Assembly (NCBI GenBank): GCA_026874595.1
Contig: CM049315.1
Span: forward strand, 36,100,164 to 36,164,163
Source of the DNA: Sipunculus nudus
Lineage: Eukaryota > Annelida > Sipuncula > Golfingiida > Sipunculidae
Direction of reading: 5' to 3'
Length of the DNA stretch: 64,000 nucleotides
Position numbers and translations under genes: made by a program. Below are positions 35,750 through 47,859 of the stretch, one piece after another. Within the stretch, counting starts at the first letter, position 1. Every line of letters starts with the position of its first letter. Below the pieces are notes generated by a model. It had not been told where the DNA came from. It saw only the letters and a program-made list of their open reading frames with translations, and made no database searches.

Positions 35750-38700
35750 AAGCTCGCTAACAACCATCTATATATATACATCACTGGCACCAGATATACA
35801 TATTCCTGCGGTTAGCGGAGTGGTCCTGGTATAATATATATTCGGTTTCAACACATTTTGGAAATGCAAATAAATTATCTGTCACGTTTATATACAAAAT
35901 TATTTTAAAACGATTTTAGCAACGCGGTTTGAATAAACAAGTTTTCGAAAAAAAAGTTTCCTGCGTTCACACCCATGTATATAAGACTTTAAGTCTGTTT
36001 GTGGATGGCGCCTCCATCACATGTTTTTGTATGTATTAAGAGTTAAAACGTTCTAAACCTTTCGTGCGTTCATGCATGTATCAATACAGCTATTAAGCCT
36101 AGTCTCTAAATTCTGTTGAATGCTAATCGCTTTAAGTGATGTAAATCACCATGACAAAAGTTTGTCTTTAGCTCAGCTGACCATAGGTCAACTAAGCTAT
36201 AGGGATAACCTTTTTTTTTGTCCGTCGTCTGTCCAGCACAAATCGTAACCGTTTGATCTAGAAACTTCTAACTTGACATCAAAGCCGGTCCTTGGTATAT
36301 CTCCTTGCATACCAAAAAAAACATCAATGTGGCCTAAATTTTGCGAGTTACGTATTTGCATGTTTTTAGCACTTTGAACATTAGACTTGTGTTAGTGTTT
36401 CGAGCTGCATTATGTATATATCAAGTGCACATATAACATTGTCACTATGCAAAAAATGAAGAAAATTGCAATTGGCCCAGCAGAACTGTTGCGGACACAA
36501 TTCCAAAATAAATGTTACAATTTCTGCTGTTGATGTATGAAATTCATACTTTAGATCAAATACCTCAGTAATGATTCCATAGATCATTCTTAAATTTGGC
36601 AGGCTTATTCGTAACGAATAGCCCCTTTAGCTTTTGAAGACTAGTGGCGCCATTTATACATTTTTGTTTTTTTTTATTACTCATTTTTTAGTGTATTTTT
36701 GTTCTCAGAAATTATGGCTGGCCATTTGTTACCAAGGCACAAACCGCCTTACTAAGAAACTTTCCTTTTAATCCAGGTAGGTATCTTGTATATCTCAGGG
36801 CATATGAAAAGGTATGTCACTGTGACCTATATATTTTGCGAGAAATGTGCTTTTAGTGTGTTTTTAGCACTTTGAAAATCAGAATTGTGTTGGTGTTTTG
36901 GGCTGCAAAACTAAAAAAAACATTTCGCATCGACTACACTTATAACATTGTTACCATGCAAAAAATGAAGAAAATTTGTTCTGCCAGTTCTTCTGAACTG
37001 TTGCGGAAATAATTGCAAAAACTTAACATTTAAGCTGTTGATATATGAAATTCATACTTAAGATAAAATATCTCAGTAAAGATTGCATGGATCCTTCTGA
37101 AATTCAACAATCTTACTCATCATGGAAAGCCCTCTCAGCTGGGGAAGACCGATGGCGCTATCTTGATCTAGAAAACCCTTTTACTTAAAATCGAGGAGAA
37201 CCTTTATAAGTCTCCATACATACCAAAAATTAGGTCACTGTTACTTATATTTTTGAAGTTAAGCCTGTTTTTATGTGTTGTTAGCACTCCAAAATGTTAA
37301 CATTACAGACCCTTTGTCTGCCGACTGATTGGTCACTTGCTTTTGTCCGTAATTACGGGTGGTCGGGCGAGACTCACAGTATGGATATATAAATACTAGA
37401 TAATATCCATATATGCATAAGCTATTCTTCCTCAACTGTTCAGGAAGAAAATGATGATTAAAGGACAGCGGATCTTTCTTAGATTGTTCATTTGTTCTTC
37501 TAAATCAAGGTATCCCATGAATTATAAGTAGGACATAGTCATATCCAAAGCGTTCTTCCAGCTTCTACTTGGGCGATACGTGTATTATGGCCAACAAACT
37601 GTCTAGGCAGAATGATTTCCACCTTGAGGCCGTCCTTGGGATAATTTCCTATCTTATATCCGTGCCTTCGCAAAATTATCAAAAGTGCTCAAAGGGGCTG
37701 CCTTATTGAAACAGCCTATAATCCGGACGCTGTCTGGTATACCATGTTTGCCTGCAACATCAGCAGATTCGCGCTCGTTCCGGTGCTATCTCAATGATCA
37801 ATACATGTTTACATAGTCATGACTTTGGAGCACGCCGTATCTGTCCGCCATAGAGGATCTTACTGTGTACTCTACATGCGGACGAGATCAGAAATATTGT
37901 CCGTTGTCCGGGATAATGAGTTGTCTGCATAAACATAAAATAAAGGGAAATTTGCAGGGACTGAGAATTAGTGTTCACATGAGTGAGTTGTCCGTCTTGC
38001 TGAGTTGTATATATGCAAGAAGTAGTTTCACTGTATACTGCTAGTTTCTATTAACACGCCTATGTACCTCCATGCAGGTGTTTTCCCCTTCCTTTTTATC
38101 AGAAAAAAGAGACGGTAAATGTAATTGTATCAAACGCACTCGCGTCTTCCTTTCCTTGAATAAATGCACACATTTTTCTTTCGAGGTGTATATACTCGGT
38201 ACAAGATGTGTCGGTAAAATTGGCACCCAAGTGAACTTTTCCAAGAAGTATTTTCCGAATGAAATTGTTTCAATTGTGTTTCAAATAAAAAAAGACGCTC
38301 GTAGATTCATGCAGATAATAATATGGATATATGGATATATGGATATTATACATGGTGAATTTTTCTCCCGGTAATGGTAAAACCCTGTTACTTCTTACAG
38401 ACGTGCAATCATATACACTTTCCTCACACATGCACAATATAAACCGGAAAGAAATATTTTAACCATTTTTTTCCGAGTCTGGTGACGGAAGAACAGGATA
38501 CATAGCCCTTATCAGGGTGTAAACAAGAGAGAGACTGGCGGTTGAAACATCTGGGGTCACTGGGTACGTACTGGATGCTCAATTAGAGGTGATTTTCTAC
38601 CTGATATCATCAAGTGTTGGGCCCAGCAGAACAGAACCGAGCCCCAGACCACACACAACGCCGACAGGACCAACTATTGTCCAATTAATTGCCCCTTATA

Positions 38701-40431
38701 GAGCACGCAAGGAGAGACTCACACTCTTGTGTGGTCATCCCGAATGGCCACTAAATGACCGCAGTGACCAGACACCAACCACATGCCCCCGGGGCGTGTA
38801 CAACAGTTATCCAATCCTCTGACCAATGCAGCTACCTTGTCTGTAAACAAAACACTATGTATAGCTGGCAGGTCTTCAATATAGCCGTGAATACACGACC
38901 CAGTATAGGCATTTATGTTTGTCCTGATAGGGCCTAGTTTGTATCGGTAGGGCAGTCATACGGAAAACTGCACTGCAACGGCCATCAATGCCAACTAATC
39001 GATATAGTTGTTAACAGTGAGTAACAATAATATCAGGCTACTGTTATAAATTCAACTTACATTCAAGGCAGTTTGTTAATGTGGGAAGATTTGACGGAAT
39101 CTTTTTTCGCGTATGATGGCTGTTGTTAGAAAGTATTCAATCATATCTAACAAAATCATATGTTTGGTTTTGTTTAATGTAAGCAAGGAGTTTATAACCG
39201 GTATACACTCCTTGATGTAAGCAACAGCGTACTTGCATGTAGGTCGTGAGGCGTTGTCTAGGCTTGAAGACGACAACTGCACGTGTTGTTTCGCCCAAAT
39301 TTAACATTATAAATATGTAATAAATATAATATTACTGTCAATCGTTGATCTTGAGATTTACGTTCATATACGCATTCTCCCGCGCACGTTGACTAAGAAA
39401 CAGTATTTCTCGGCTTTAGGTGCCGCGATGCGTCTTAACTACAATAAAATTGTGTAATTACCGTATGACGTTACTTATACAAAAGTGACCAGACTGTAAA
39501 CATCAATGTAGAGAAAGAGAGAGACCGCCAAGCCTCCATTCGTTGCCTTCCAGGCCATGAGCTGACGTTTTTGTTTTATACGGCATCTTATCGGTGCCCA
39601 GCGTGGAGTGGTGTTATCTGGTTCGTTGATACTAATTAGGGGTGGGAAGCTAGGACGCACCCGTTATCTAAAGTGCTGAGTTGCAATAACTGCGGTGGTC
39701 TAACGGGGACTTGCGTTGCATTAAGATGTATAGCAGTACACGCCTACGTCGAGTACGTGCAAAATGGGAAAGAAGTTGGTTTATTTAAGTCTGTCTGATG
39801 AGCACACTTTATAATTTTCAGACGACAGAGTCAGTTCAGTCTTGAGTGAACCCATGAAAAATGGTCACGCACTTTACGTATCTGTTCCATCTGTTTCCGT
39901 CATCATCAGGTGATCGACTTAAACTGTTTTTTTTTTATCCATAAGTGCCTAGTCCGTATGCTTAGTCCCTTTTCTGCATAGTTCATTTTCCATAACTTAT
40001 CGCATAACTATACGTATACGTATACTTATTGTCCGTCGTCAGTTTCGCTGGGTGTTTGATAACTACAAGCTTTCCTATAATTTGTTTGTATACGCCATGT
40101 ATTTTTCCATATAACTAATTTACCTTATATATAAACAAACAAACGTGGTGGATTGAATCAATGATATATTATTAATACCTTAAACAACTCCGAAAATGAT
40201 TCTTTGAAACCATTAAGATGTTTACGCTTCACCCAATTAGAAAATACTTTTTGTATGATAGGAAAATGATGAAGCAATACAAATTTAAGCCAATATATAT
40301 ATGGTTGGTTTTCGAAAATTTGATATTAGAAATGCTAATTAAACTAATTAAAGACAGAGTACGTTCATACAACATACCCTGCATTTGAAAACACCATGCC
40401 TAAACCAGAATTTACATGACTGGTAGGAAAA

Positions 40432-40499
<68 letters not shown>

Positions 40500-42204
40500 G
40501 TAAAATCGTTCCCCCGGCGTGCGGATGTGGACTGCCGAATGAATGGACATGACATAACCGGATTTAAAACTTTACAGAGATAATTTTGCGGACTATAACC
40601 GTACGGATGAATTGACATAATTGGACTTAAAACTTTTCAGAGCGAATTTTGCAGATTACCCGTTGCATGGGATACATTGGCATAACCGGATTTAATAGCG
40701 ATTTTTGCGGACTACACATGCATGTATATAAACATGGGGACCATGCGCAATAAAAACACCCGAACAATGCACGCTTAATACCTTTTAAAAGTAAAGAATT
40801 CACCGACTTGAAAGCATATTGCAGACTACATAAAATGAAACCTCATGGCGTCAAATATATTTATATATGATTGTTTCCAAAATACACCTATACATTACAT
40901 AAATTAACTTGGAATCTATACGGAGACCATGCATGAATAAATTGTTATCCATCTCTTATCATCCGCATTAGTGTCCTTGCAGTATATTTTGTCAGGATTC
41001 CTGAAGAGACAGCATACGCGTATGTAAATTTTGTTCCGGCGTAGGAAAACACTTTATGTAACGGCTTTTTTGCCTGTAGCGGCGTACCTCCTGTACTTGC
41101 TTGAGTATATATTCGCGGGTGAACTAAGGTGTTAACATAAACCTCCTACATGCGAGAGTCCTAAAATCGTATTTTCAATTTTTGTGGCTCACCTCAAGGT
41201 AGTCCACAGGCAAGACAGTGTTGCAGACAATAGACACGCACTTTCCAAACGGGTGCTCGAACATTAACGCTTACACACAACTAAAAAGATGGTGACATAT
41301 GGCGTATAGCACATAATCTATAAACAAAAATGGGACATGCAATTTTAGTGACATATGTATGCCCGAGATTCATTCTCTTTAACTCAAACATTATAAAAAT
41401 TATCCCACTGCAGGTAATCTATGTTAAGATTTAATTTTTGGTACTCAATAACAAGCGAGGGGGAAGAGTGAATCTGGGTGCGTTTACTCAAAGAACATAA
41501 CACGCACTGTGTATATGCGCATTCCTACAAAATGCGGCCAATGGTGAACGCGGAGCTGTCTGCTATGATAACATGCATGCAATATATGTACAAAAATGCC
41601 AATATATATAAGCCAGAAAAAATAAATAATTAAATATATAATGCAAATACATAGTTATATGTACAGAATAAACCTTACTCAACACGAACTGAGTGACAAA
41701 TCGGTGACACGTTTTTCATGGGGTTTGGTAACGCTGCACTGAAGTTTATTCATGAACAACTATATAGGCTTCTAACATAGCTGTTGCCGTTTCGATGGCC
41801 ATGCGGTTTTAACAGAATAATGCCATCACACAGAATAATTCCATCATATATAGGAATGCAAAAAAAAACATATAAACATAAACAAATTATTCATGCAAAA
41901 TTGTGAAGTATTTCTTCTTTATTTCAACACAGATCGTGGCTAAATGATTCAGGCATGTACTTGGGTGTACATGTGGATCCCAGGCATGGGCAAGATTGAT
42001 TCAGGCATGTCGTGGTCTGTAAACACACACACACCCTCACACACAAGCGTATCTTTATGCCACTATCTCCTGTTATTGACGACCACCAGTTCATTACCAA
42101 TCATAATATTTCAATTAGACCAATGACTCATTGAATGGGCGTATATATGAACCATATTGTGTGAGTTCAAATTCAAAATCATTGATTATACGTGTCACTG
42201 TTTT

Positions 42205-42269
<65 letters not shown>

Positions 42270-45200
42270 GCGCATCCTTTCAGGTACGCAACAAAAGAAA
42301 AAAATGAGGGAAGTGTAAAAGATACGCCTATGATTAAAGGATATTATTAATTTTATATATTTGCGGTAAAACCAGACATTTTCGAGAGCCTGCAATTTTT
42401 GCAAAGATTCCTTGATTCGCTAAAAATACATTCTCGCGAAAACTGCATAATAAGAAGATGTACAAAAAGATGTGACACAAACGGATACACAAAAAGATCC
42501 ACACAGACCATTTGACTATTGATTTACAAACAAGCGTGAAAAAATAACCCCCCATAAGCGTCCAAGATAGCCTTATTACTCATCACGGTTATGACAAGCC
42601 GATAAGTAGTTTCACTCTGTTAGTGGTAAACCGTACATATGAAAGAGCATTATAGTTTGCACGCTTATCACATAAGTTGCCGCCATGCAGCGCATATAGG
42701 GTAAATATAATTATACAGGCATTATTAGCTTGACCGTTCATCCTTTTTTCTATGTTGGATTTTTTTTATGCAATAATTTTCTTAAAAGTTCCTTTTTATT
42801 TACAAACATGTTCAGACGATTCGCCAAAATAACATGCTCGCAAAAGGTCGGTCCTTTCAATTCTCGAAATTTGGAATGATGCGAAAATAACATGTTCTAC
42901 AGCATATAAGATTGTTTATAATAGCTAGTAGGTTAGTTATAGAAGTACATAGCGCTCCATGAGTTTCCGTGCCTGACGTTGATGTATTTTGTACCGAGTG
43001 GGGACTAGAGCGTTTTAAACATTAACGCCGGGACATGCGGCCAGCCGTGCTCGATGTATACCTTAAAATCAGTGTGTGTGGTCTCATACTCTACCTCCTT
43101 TATATTTCAAGGTCATAAGGTCACCAGGGCAATTACAAACCTTGTCAACATATCACACCGTGCCACACTTATATGTACATAATAATTATAGACGGTGAAG
43201 CGTGCCATGTTTCTTTAGAATGGCGCCCAGGTGGTCCGACAAGCTGACAGACGTGTCACTGAAGGTATAGCCGTGTATACCTCGGAAATCTTCAACAACC
43301 ATCTAGATCTCAAACGGATGCTGTGATTTCAATCTCTCTTACATCCATACATGATCATTGTCATTCAGTATAGAAATAAATGCAGACATGCACTACTAAA
43401 ACAGAATTTGTAGAAATTATATGGGAGGGTTAAGATAAACTACCAAGGAACAATCCGTTAAATTTTTAACGTAATCTGATTCACTATAAATTTTTAATTC
43501 CCATTTTGACATACAGCGGTTTTCTTTATAATAGAGCCTGGGATAGGGTTGTTTTACCGTGTACATGTTAAACTTGGCAGGTGTCTGATGTCTCTGTTTA
43601 ATATAAGACAAAACAAAACTATTTACGCGCATAAAAAGGTAAAGGTAGGGGCTATACATGTAAATATTTAGAAAATTCTCAAACTACCCGATTTATACTT
43701 TTAAAATGTCCGCGAACTTTACACACCCTGGGACTGTACCTTGTAAAATATTTTCCTGAAAAAAATGTATGAATAATGATCAGCTAATTTCAACAGTCTG
43801 AAGTTTAATTCTAATGTTTAGAGTTTGAGTTGTACAGCTCTGTTTGATGTATACTGTTCAATATATTTTGAGAATGTGTCAAAGTTTTGAGAAATGTCAG
43901 TTTGAATGTTATAATAAAAATTCCTGTGTCACAGCTATGAGTTATGTGATAAGATACGATAATAGTTATGTGATAAGGAACCATAACAGGACCTACCCGA
44001 TAAGGTACGATATCGGGAAGAGATACAGGACAAAATATCAGAACAGAAAGAGATATCTGATAAGATAACATGACAGGAAGAGTTTGTGAAAAGATATCAT
44101 AACGTGAAGAGTTTGTGATAAAATATCATAATGCGATAAGATATGATAACGGGAACAGTTATGTGATAAGATACGATAACGGGAAGAGTAATGCGATATA
44201 CGATATGATAACGCAAAGAGTTATGTGATAAGATATGATAACGGGAAGATTTATGTGATAAGATACCTAACGGGAAGACTTATGCGATTAGATATGATAA
44301 CGGGAAGATTTATGTGGTAAGATACGATAACTGGAAGAGTTATGTGATAAGGTACAATGACAGGATGAGGAATAAGGGGATAGCCAAGTAAAAAAATTAG
44401 AGAATTGAAATGTATTAAACAAACAATTTACACTATATATAAAAGAAGCAAGTACAGAGAACAGGCTTTTAACATTTTGTTGTTAAATATGTGCCTCCTG
44501 CTACGGTTTAAATCATCAAACTCTACTTTCATGGGAATCTCTCCAACCATTACACACTCATTCATCAGTCATGTCTTGTTGCTTCCCAATGAAATGTGAT
44601 TCATAGAACGCATCCTCTATTGTCTGACTAAAAATATGATTACAGTTTCAAAGTGCGTGGCATTGTGAATTTAACACATGTGCAGGCAACCTTCTCTAAA
44701 CGTTAATCACTGTGACAGCCACGTGTAAAATACAAGAACGAATGGTTTCTATATATAGATTGACACACATACAACCTCTGACAGCTCACAGAGCACAAAC
44801 CATTTCAGGTTTAGAAAACTATTCACTGCACAAGGAATAACGTTACATTTTCAAGAACAGTTTCTGTATTCCATGATTGATATACTTTGCAACTTTTATT
44901 GAATAAATTTGGTAAAAATATATATGATTAATTCCCTGCAGGGGTTAGAGCGGATTTTACATAATTTGCTGACACCAGCTGTTGGATCATCACCACCAAT
45001 ACGTCGCTTCAAATTATTTGAACATGAAGATAAACTTTACTGTAAAGTTAAAAGAGCTGAAGTAAATTAGTTCTATGGAGATCAGAACCACAGGTCAATA
45101 ATTCACTTTAAATAATTTACTTAAATATGTTAATTTCTCTTAGCATAATGAAACACTCTGCCGTTTCTGCTACATTGCTACAATATCTAATATATCTGCA

Positions 45201-45958
45201 TTGTTCATTCTGATATTGCAAGATACTCTACTTGCAGTACATACAGAGAGCTGTGTGGGCTGCTCAGCTACTACGAGGAGACGGGGTGTCCGCGAGCGTT
45301 CCGTCGTCAGAGGCTACCTTGCCACTGTCCTTTCAAGACAGGCACGTACAACATAAACAGACTGACTCTCAGGATACCAAGTCTTACAGGCATGGCAGCT
45401 ATACTTGCAAAGGTAAGCTATTTATTGAACAAACCGGTTTGACATTTTGAAATGTGTGTTAAAGGTCGAAATGGACGTTTCATCAACTTACGCAATGGCA
45501 ATGCACCACACCCATCGTCAGCTTGAGCACATCAAACAATGCACGTTTTTTTTCTATCTACGAACTCCTCCTTATTTAAACAAGTGCCATAATATAGAAT
45601 TCAGAAACAGATTGACAAAATACCTGAAACCAAGGTCAAACATCAAAGTTTATTTCCATAAAGGTATTCAAGGAGACATATAGGGCGCTGCATTATACTT
45701 TTACTTGGGCGACGTCCCATTTACAGACCATGCCTGTTTTGCCATTTCCATCTGTATGTATTCTTAACAAAAACGTTCTTTCCCAAAAATCGTATATATA
45801 TTGGGATTTTTATATATAAAAAATGTCGTTGCCAGGGAAACTACGAGGTGGAGCTACGACTATATGACGACAACACGCAGGATGAACTCAGCTGCCTGAA
45901 AGTGTTATTTTCCATGCGAAGGCGCCGGAGGAAGAAAGGATGGTTCTTTAAAGCCTAG
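32632..45958 (+). CDS. GM2A: GM2 ganglioside activator-like secreted lipid-binding protein
   Basis: Coding exons 32632-32752, 34526-34727, 45238-45412 and 45836-45958 join in phase to 206 codons. In animals this family lifts GM2 ganglioside from membranes and presents it to beta-hexosaminidase A in the lysosome. Visible features: a signal peptide (1 to about 21); a basic stretch R24-R30 with furin-type RRKR, whose cleavage would leave a mature start at A31; then the ML-related beta-cup domain. Family signatures are NCGN near 39-42, IRIPC at 97-101, IGSC at 105-108 and LPCHCPFKTGTY at 134-145. Cysteines 40, 101, 108, 114, 125, 136, 138 and 186 correspond to the eight of vertebrate GM2A, predicting pairs 40-186, 101-108, 114-138 and 125-136. 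Sequons lie at N44 and N81. An in-frame TAA precedes the ATG, which has A at -3 and G at +4. The C-terminus is unusual: RRRRRKK followed by GWFFKA. Whether the mollusc-type protein binds GM2 is not known. Confidence 0.92.
33011..33068. repeat. (TA)n microsatellite in GM2A-like intron 1
   Basis: A pure TA run within the 1.77-kb first intron. A further short (TA)n followed by (GA)n lies at about 33915-33970. Confidence 0.97.
34526..34727 (+). CDS. GM2A: GM2A-like exon 2: first half of lipid-binding domain
   Basis: Preceded by TTTTTTGTAG and followed by a GTACGT donor. Codes G41 to S107 and two bases of C108. It contains the proline-rich PMPIPTPGK turn, sequon N81-L-S and the IRIPC strand. Confidence 0.9.
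34754..35206. mobile_element. Pogo/Tigger-like MITE in GM2A-like intron 2
   Basis: The left end begins CAGTTAAATTTCGCTAACAC, and the right end read in reverse begins CAGTGAAACCTCAAGAGACG; such ends recall pogo/Tigger-type termini. Inside the left end a perfect 16-bp inverted repeat (34765-34780 and 34799-34814, arm CGCTAACACGACCACC) surrounds an 18-base loop. A partial relative begins GTTAAAGCTCGCTAACAACC near 35747. TA precedes the left end but TT follows the right, so the target duplication is imperfect. It lies 26 bp after the exon 2 donor. Confidence 0.55.
35708..35746. repeat. (TA)n microsatellite
   Basis: A pure TA run in intron 2. Confidence 0.96.
36167..37310 (+). repeat. Interspersed repeat with two long internal units
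   Basis: It begins TTTAGCTCAGCTGACC and a GTCCGTCGTCTGTCC stretch. Two units of about 500 bp follow, sharing GTTTTTAGCACTTTGAA, CATGCAAAAAATGAAGAAAA and TATGAAATTCATACTT, then part of a third. Same family as 24590-24936 (opposite strand). Confidence 0.65.
40434..40497. repeat. (TA)n microsatellite
   Basis: A TA run with a single AA interruption, in intron 2. Confidence 0.96.
42210..42267. repeat. (TA)n microsatellite
   Basis: A pure TA run in intron 2. Confidence 0.97.
43940..44365 (+). repeat. About 30-bp tandem array rich in GATA motifs
   Basis: The unit TGTGATAAGATACGATAACG with a following GGAAGAGTTA recurs about fourteen times with many substitutions. Each unit carries up to three WGATAR-like words (TGATAA, AGATAC, CGATAA). 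The array lies in intron 2, about 0.9 kb before exon 3. It is a diverged minisatellite; any enhancer role is unproven. Confidence 0.8.
45238..45412 (+). CDS. GM2A: GM2A-like exon 3: disulfide-rich core
   Basis: Preceded by CTACTTGCAG and followed by GTAAGC. Codes C108 to K166 with six of the eight conserved cysteines and the hallmark PCHCPFKTGTY. It lies 10.5 kb from exon 2, and the phase (2 then 0) agrees at both junctions. Confidence 0.92.
45836..45958 (+). CDS. GM2A: GM2A-like exon 4: C-terminus with polybasic tail
   Basis: Preceded by TCGTTGCCAG. Codes G167 to A206 and TAG. It begins GNYEVEL, like the family's last segment, carries closing cysteine C186 and ends in MRRRRRKKGWFFKA, which extends past the usual family end. 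Confidence 0.9.
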   Translation, partial: GNYEVELRLYDDNTQDELSCLKVLFSMRRRRRKKGWFFKA

Positions 45959-46115
45959 TAGGTTCATCCGCCAAGATGTATGTTTTCACGTGACGTCAGC
46001 CATGGCGGTCAAAGCGGACATACAAGTTTGAGGTCGCTTGTGTTGCGTCGAACATTTCTGAATGATATATCATGACGGTTCTCTGACGTCATAGCCACGT
46101 TGTACATTTAAGAAG

Positions 46116-46121
46116 AATAAA
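46116..46121 (+). terminator. Poly(A) signal of the GM2A-like gene
   Basis: AATAAA lies 158 bases after the stop codon. A second AATAAA at 46691-46696 is followed by the GT-rich TGTCTGTGCGTTTTG and could be a distal site. Confidence 0.5.
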
Positions 46122-46789
46122 AAGACACCTGACTGGATAAAAATTTAGAACCGCTGCATCGTCAGCATGATTTGAACCCAGGGCTTGTTGGTGGACGATT
46201 TAAACTGACACCATAAAAAAGTCAGATTTAAACTTTCCTCCACAGAGGAATATCTGTATAGAGAGAGAGGAAAATACAAAGGTTTTATGTATTATTTCAC
46301 AAAGCAAGGATATATTCGTCTGAATTTTTTTTATAACAGCAGTACTTAGACCAGATCGCGCAAATGATCAGGAGCATTTGCACTGAAGGTTTTGACCGTT
46401 CCGCCTGGACCCATTGACGCGCCACCTGGTGGCAGTGCTGGGAACTAGAGCGTTTGATACGTGGGTCCCTTAATACTGTTGTGCGCTGTGTACATGTACA
46501 TATAGAGCTTCGCAGCATCTCGTGCGTGCTTCATCAGCATCACTTCCCGGGGTAATTTATAATCAAGTGGCATTGATTGTACAGTACTACCTCACGTATG
46601 TGCACGAACTGTACAAAACTGTTTTGTTGTTTCTTTTTTTTAAATCTAGCCCAGTGATATGTCACGTTTTCCGTGTTCTTTAGAAAATGTAATAAAGGTA
46701 ATGCTCCTAAATGTCTGTGCGTTTTGATTCACAATGAATGTCTCCATGCAAATTCCATGAAATAAAATACATGAGGTAAATTATTATTC

Positions 46790-47850
46790 ATCTGAGCTAT
46801 AGTGATGGTCTTTTTTTTCCGTCGTCCGGCCGTTAACACGTTTTGAAACCTTTAGACCTACGAATCCGAAATTCAACATAGGCCTACAGTTAAGTGTCCC
46901 CAAGTTCTCCTACCAAACCCCGAAAAAACTGGGTCACTGGGACTTCGTACCTTTAAGAAAAAAAAACTCAATTTTCCTCAAAAGAATCCTATTGTTACAT
47001 TTCAGGACTGTCTAATATCAAAACCACAAATCTTCTTTTCATGAATGCATTAATCGCCGTTATTCTTTACATGAATATTGATCACGGAGTGTTTTATCAT
47101 TTTCTATAGACTAGTGGTGCCACCTGGATTTTTTTTTCGAATTTTTACGCATTTTTCATCAATGTTTGAGACCTTAAAGAGAAGATCATCTGTTAACAGG
47201 GCACAAATCGTAACCACTAGATCTGAAATCTTCTTACTTGACATCCAGGTAGGCCCATGAAAAGTTTCTATAGAAACCTAAAATAAGGTCTCTGTTACCG
47301 AAAACCTAAGAGCTATGGGCCTCTGAGTTAACCCCCAGAATAATAAAAATTTGATACAAAAGCTCAAGTATCTGAACAAGTACTGCGTTGATCAGCACGA
47401 TTCTTTGCTTGCATATTGGTCATGGAGAGTTTCATTAGTTCTGGCAGACTTGTGGCACCATCTGGATTTTTTTTTTCGCATTTTTAAGCAATATTTTTTT
47501 TTCTCTATATTTGAGACCTTTAAAGATTTCGGTCATTCGTTAACAGGTAGCAAATGGTAACCACTAGATCTAGAATCTACTAACTGACATCCTGCGGAAC
47601 CCTGAAATTAGTTCTTTGTCACCCATATTCTCCGAGCTATGGGCTTTTTACTCCCCCTCAGAATAACTGAAATTTGATACAAAAGCTCCGGTATCTGAAC
47701 AACAAATGCATTGATCACCATGATTCTTTGCATGCATATTAAGCATTGAGTGTGTCATCATTTACTGAAGATTAGTGGCGCCATCTATATCTTTTCGTAT
47801 TTTTACACACTTTTTTTCTCTATTTTCGAGACCTTTAAAGTTTAAAGATA
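46790..47850 (+). repeat. Interspersed repeat, three internal units of about 330 bp
   Basis: The phrases GATTCTTTGCATGCATATT and AGACTAGTGGCGCCACCTG-like text recur near 47060, 47400 and 47720, with GATACAAAAGCTC and CACTAGATCT modules between them. The left end has a TCCGTCGTCCGGCCG stretch. Related to the repeats at 9480-9790 and 36167-37310. Confidence 0.65.
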
Positions 47851-47859
47851 AATGCAAAA

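Larger units (their letters stand above)
34728..45237. other. 10.5-kb intron 2 of the GM2A-like gene
   Basis: Apart from the repeats listed separately, I see no nested gene. Palindromic AT triplet-like sequence, three long (TA)n runs, GCGGAATGCGG-type fragments (about 34890-35130) and CGCGAAAA MITE relics make up much of it. No transposase or polymerase frame is present. Confidence 0.6.
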
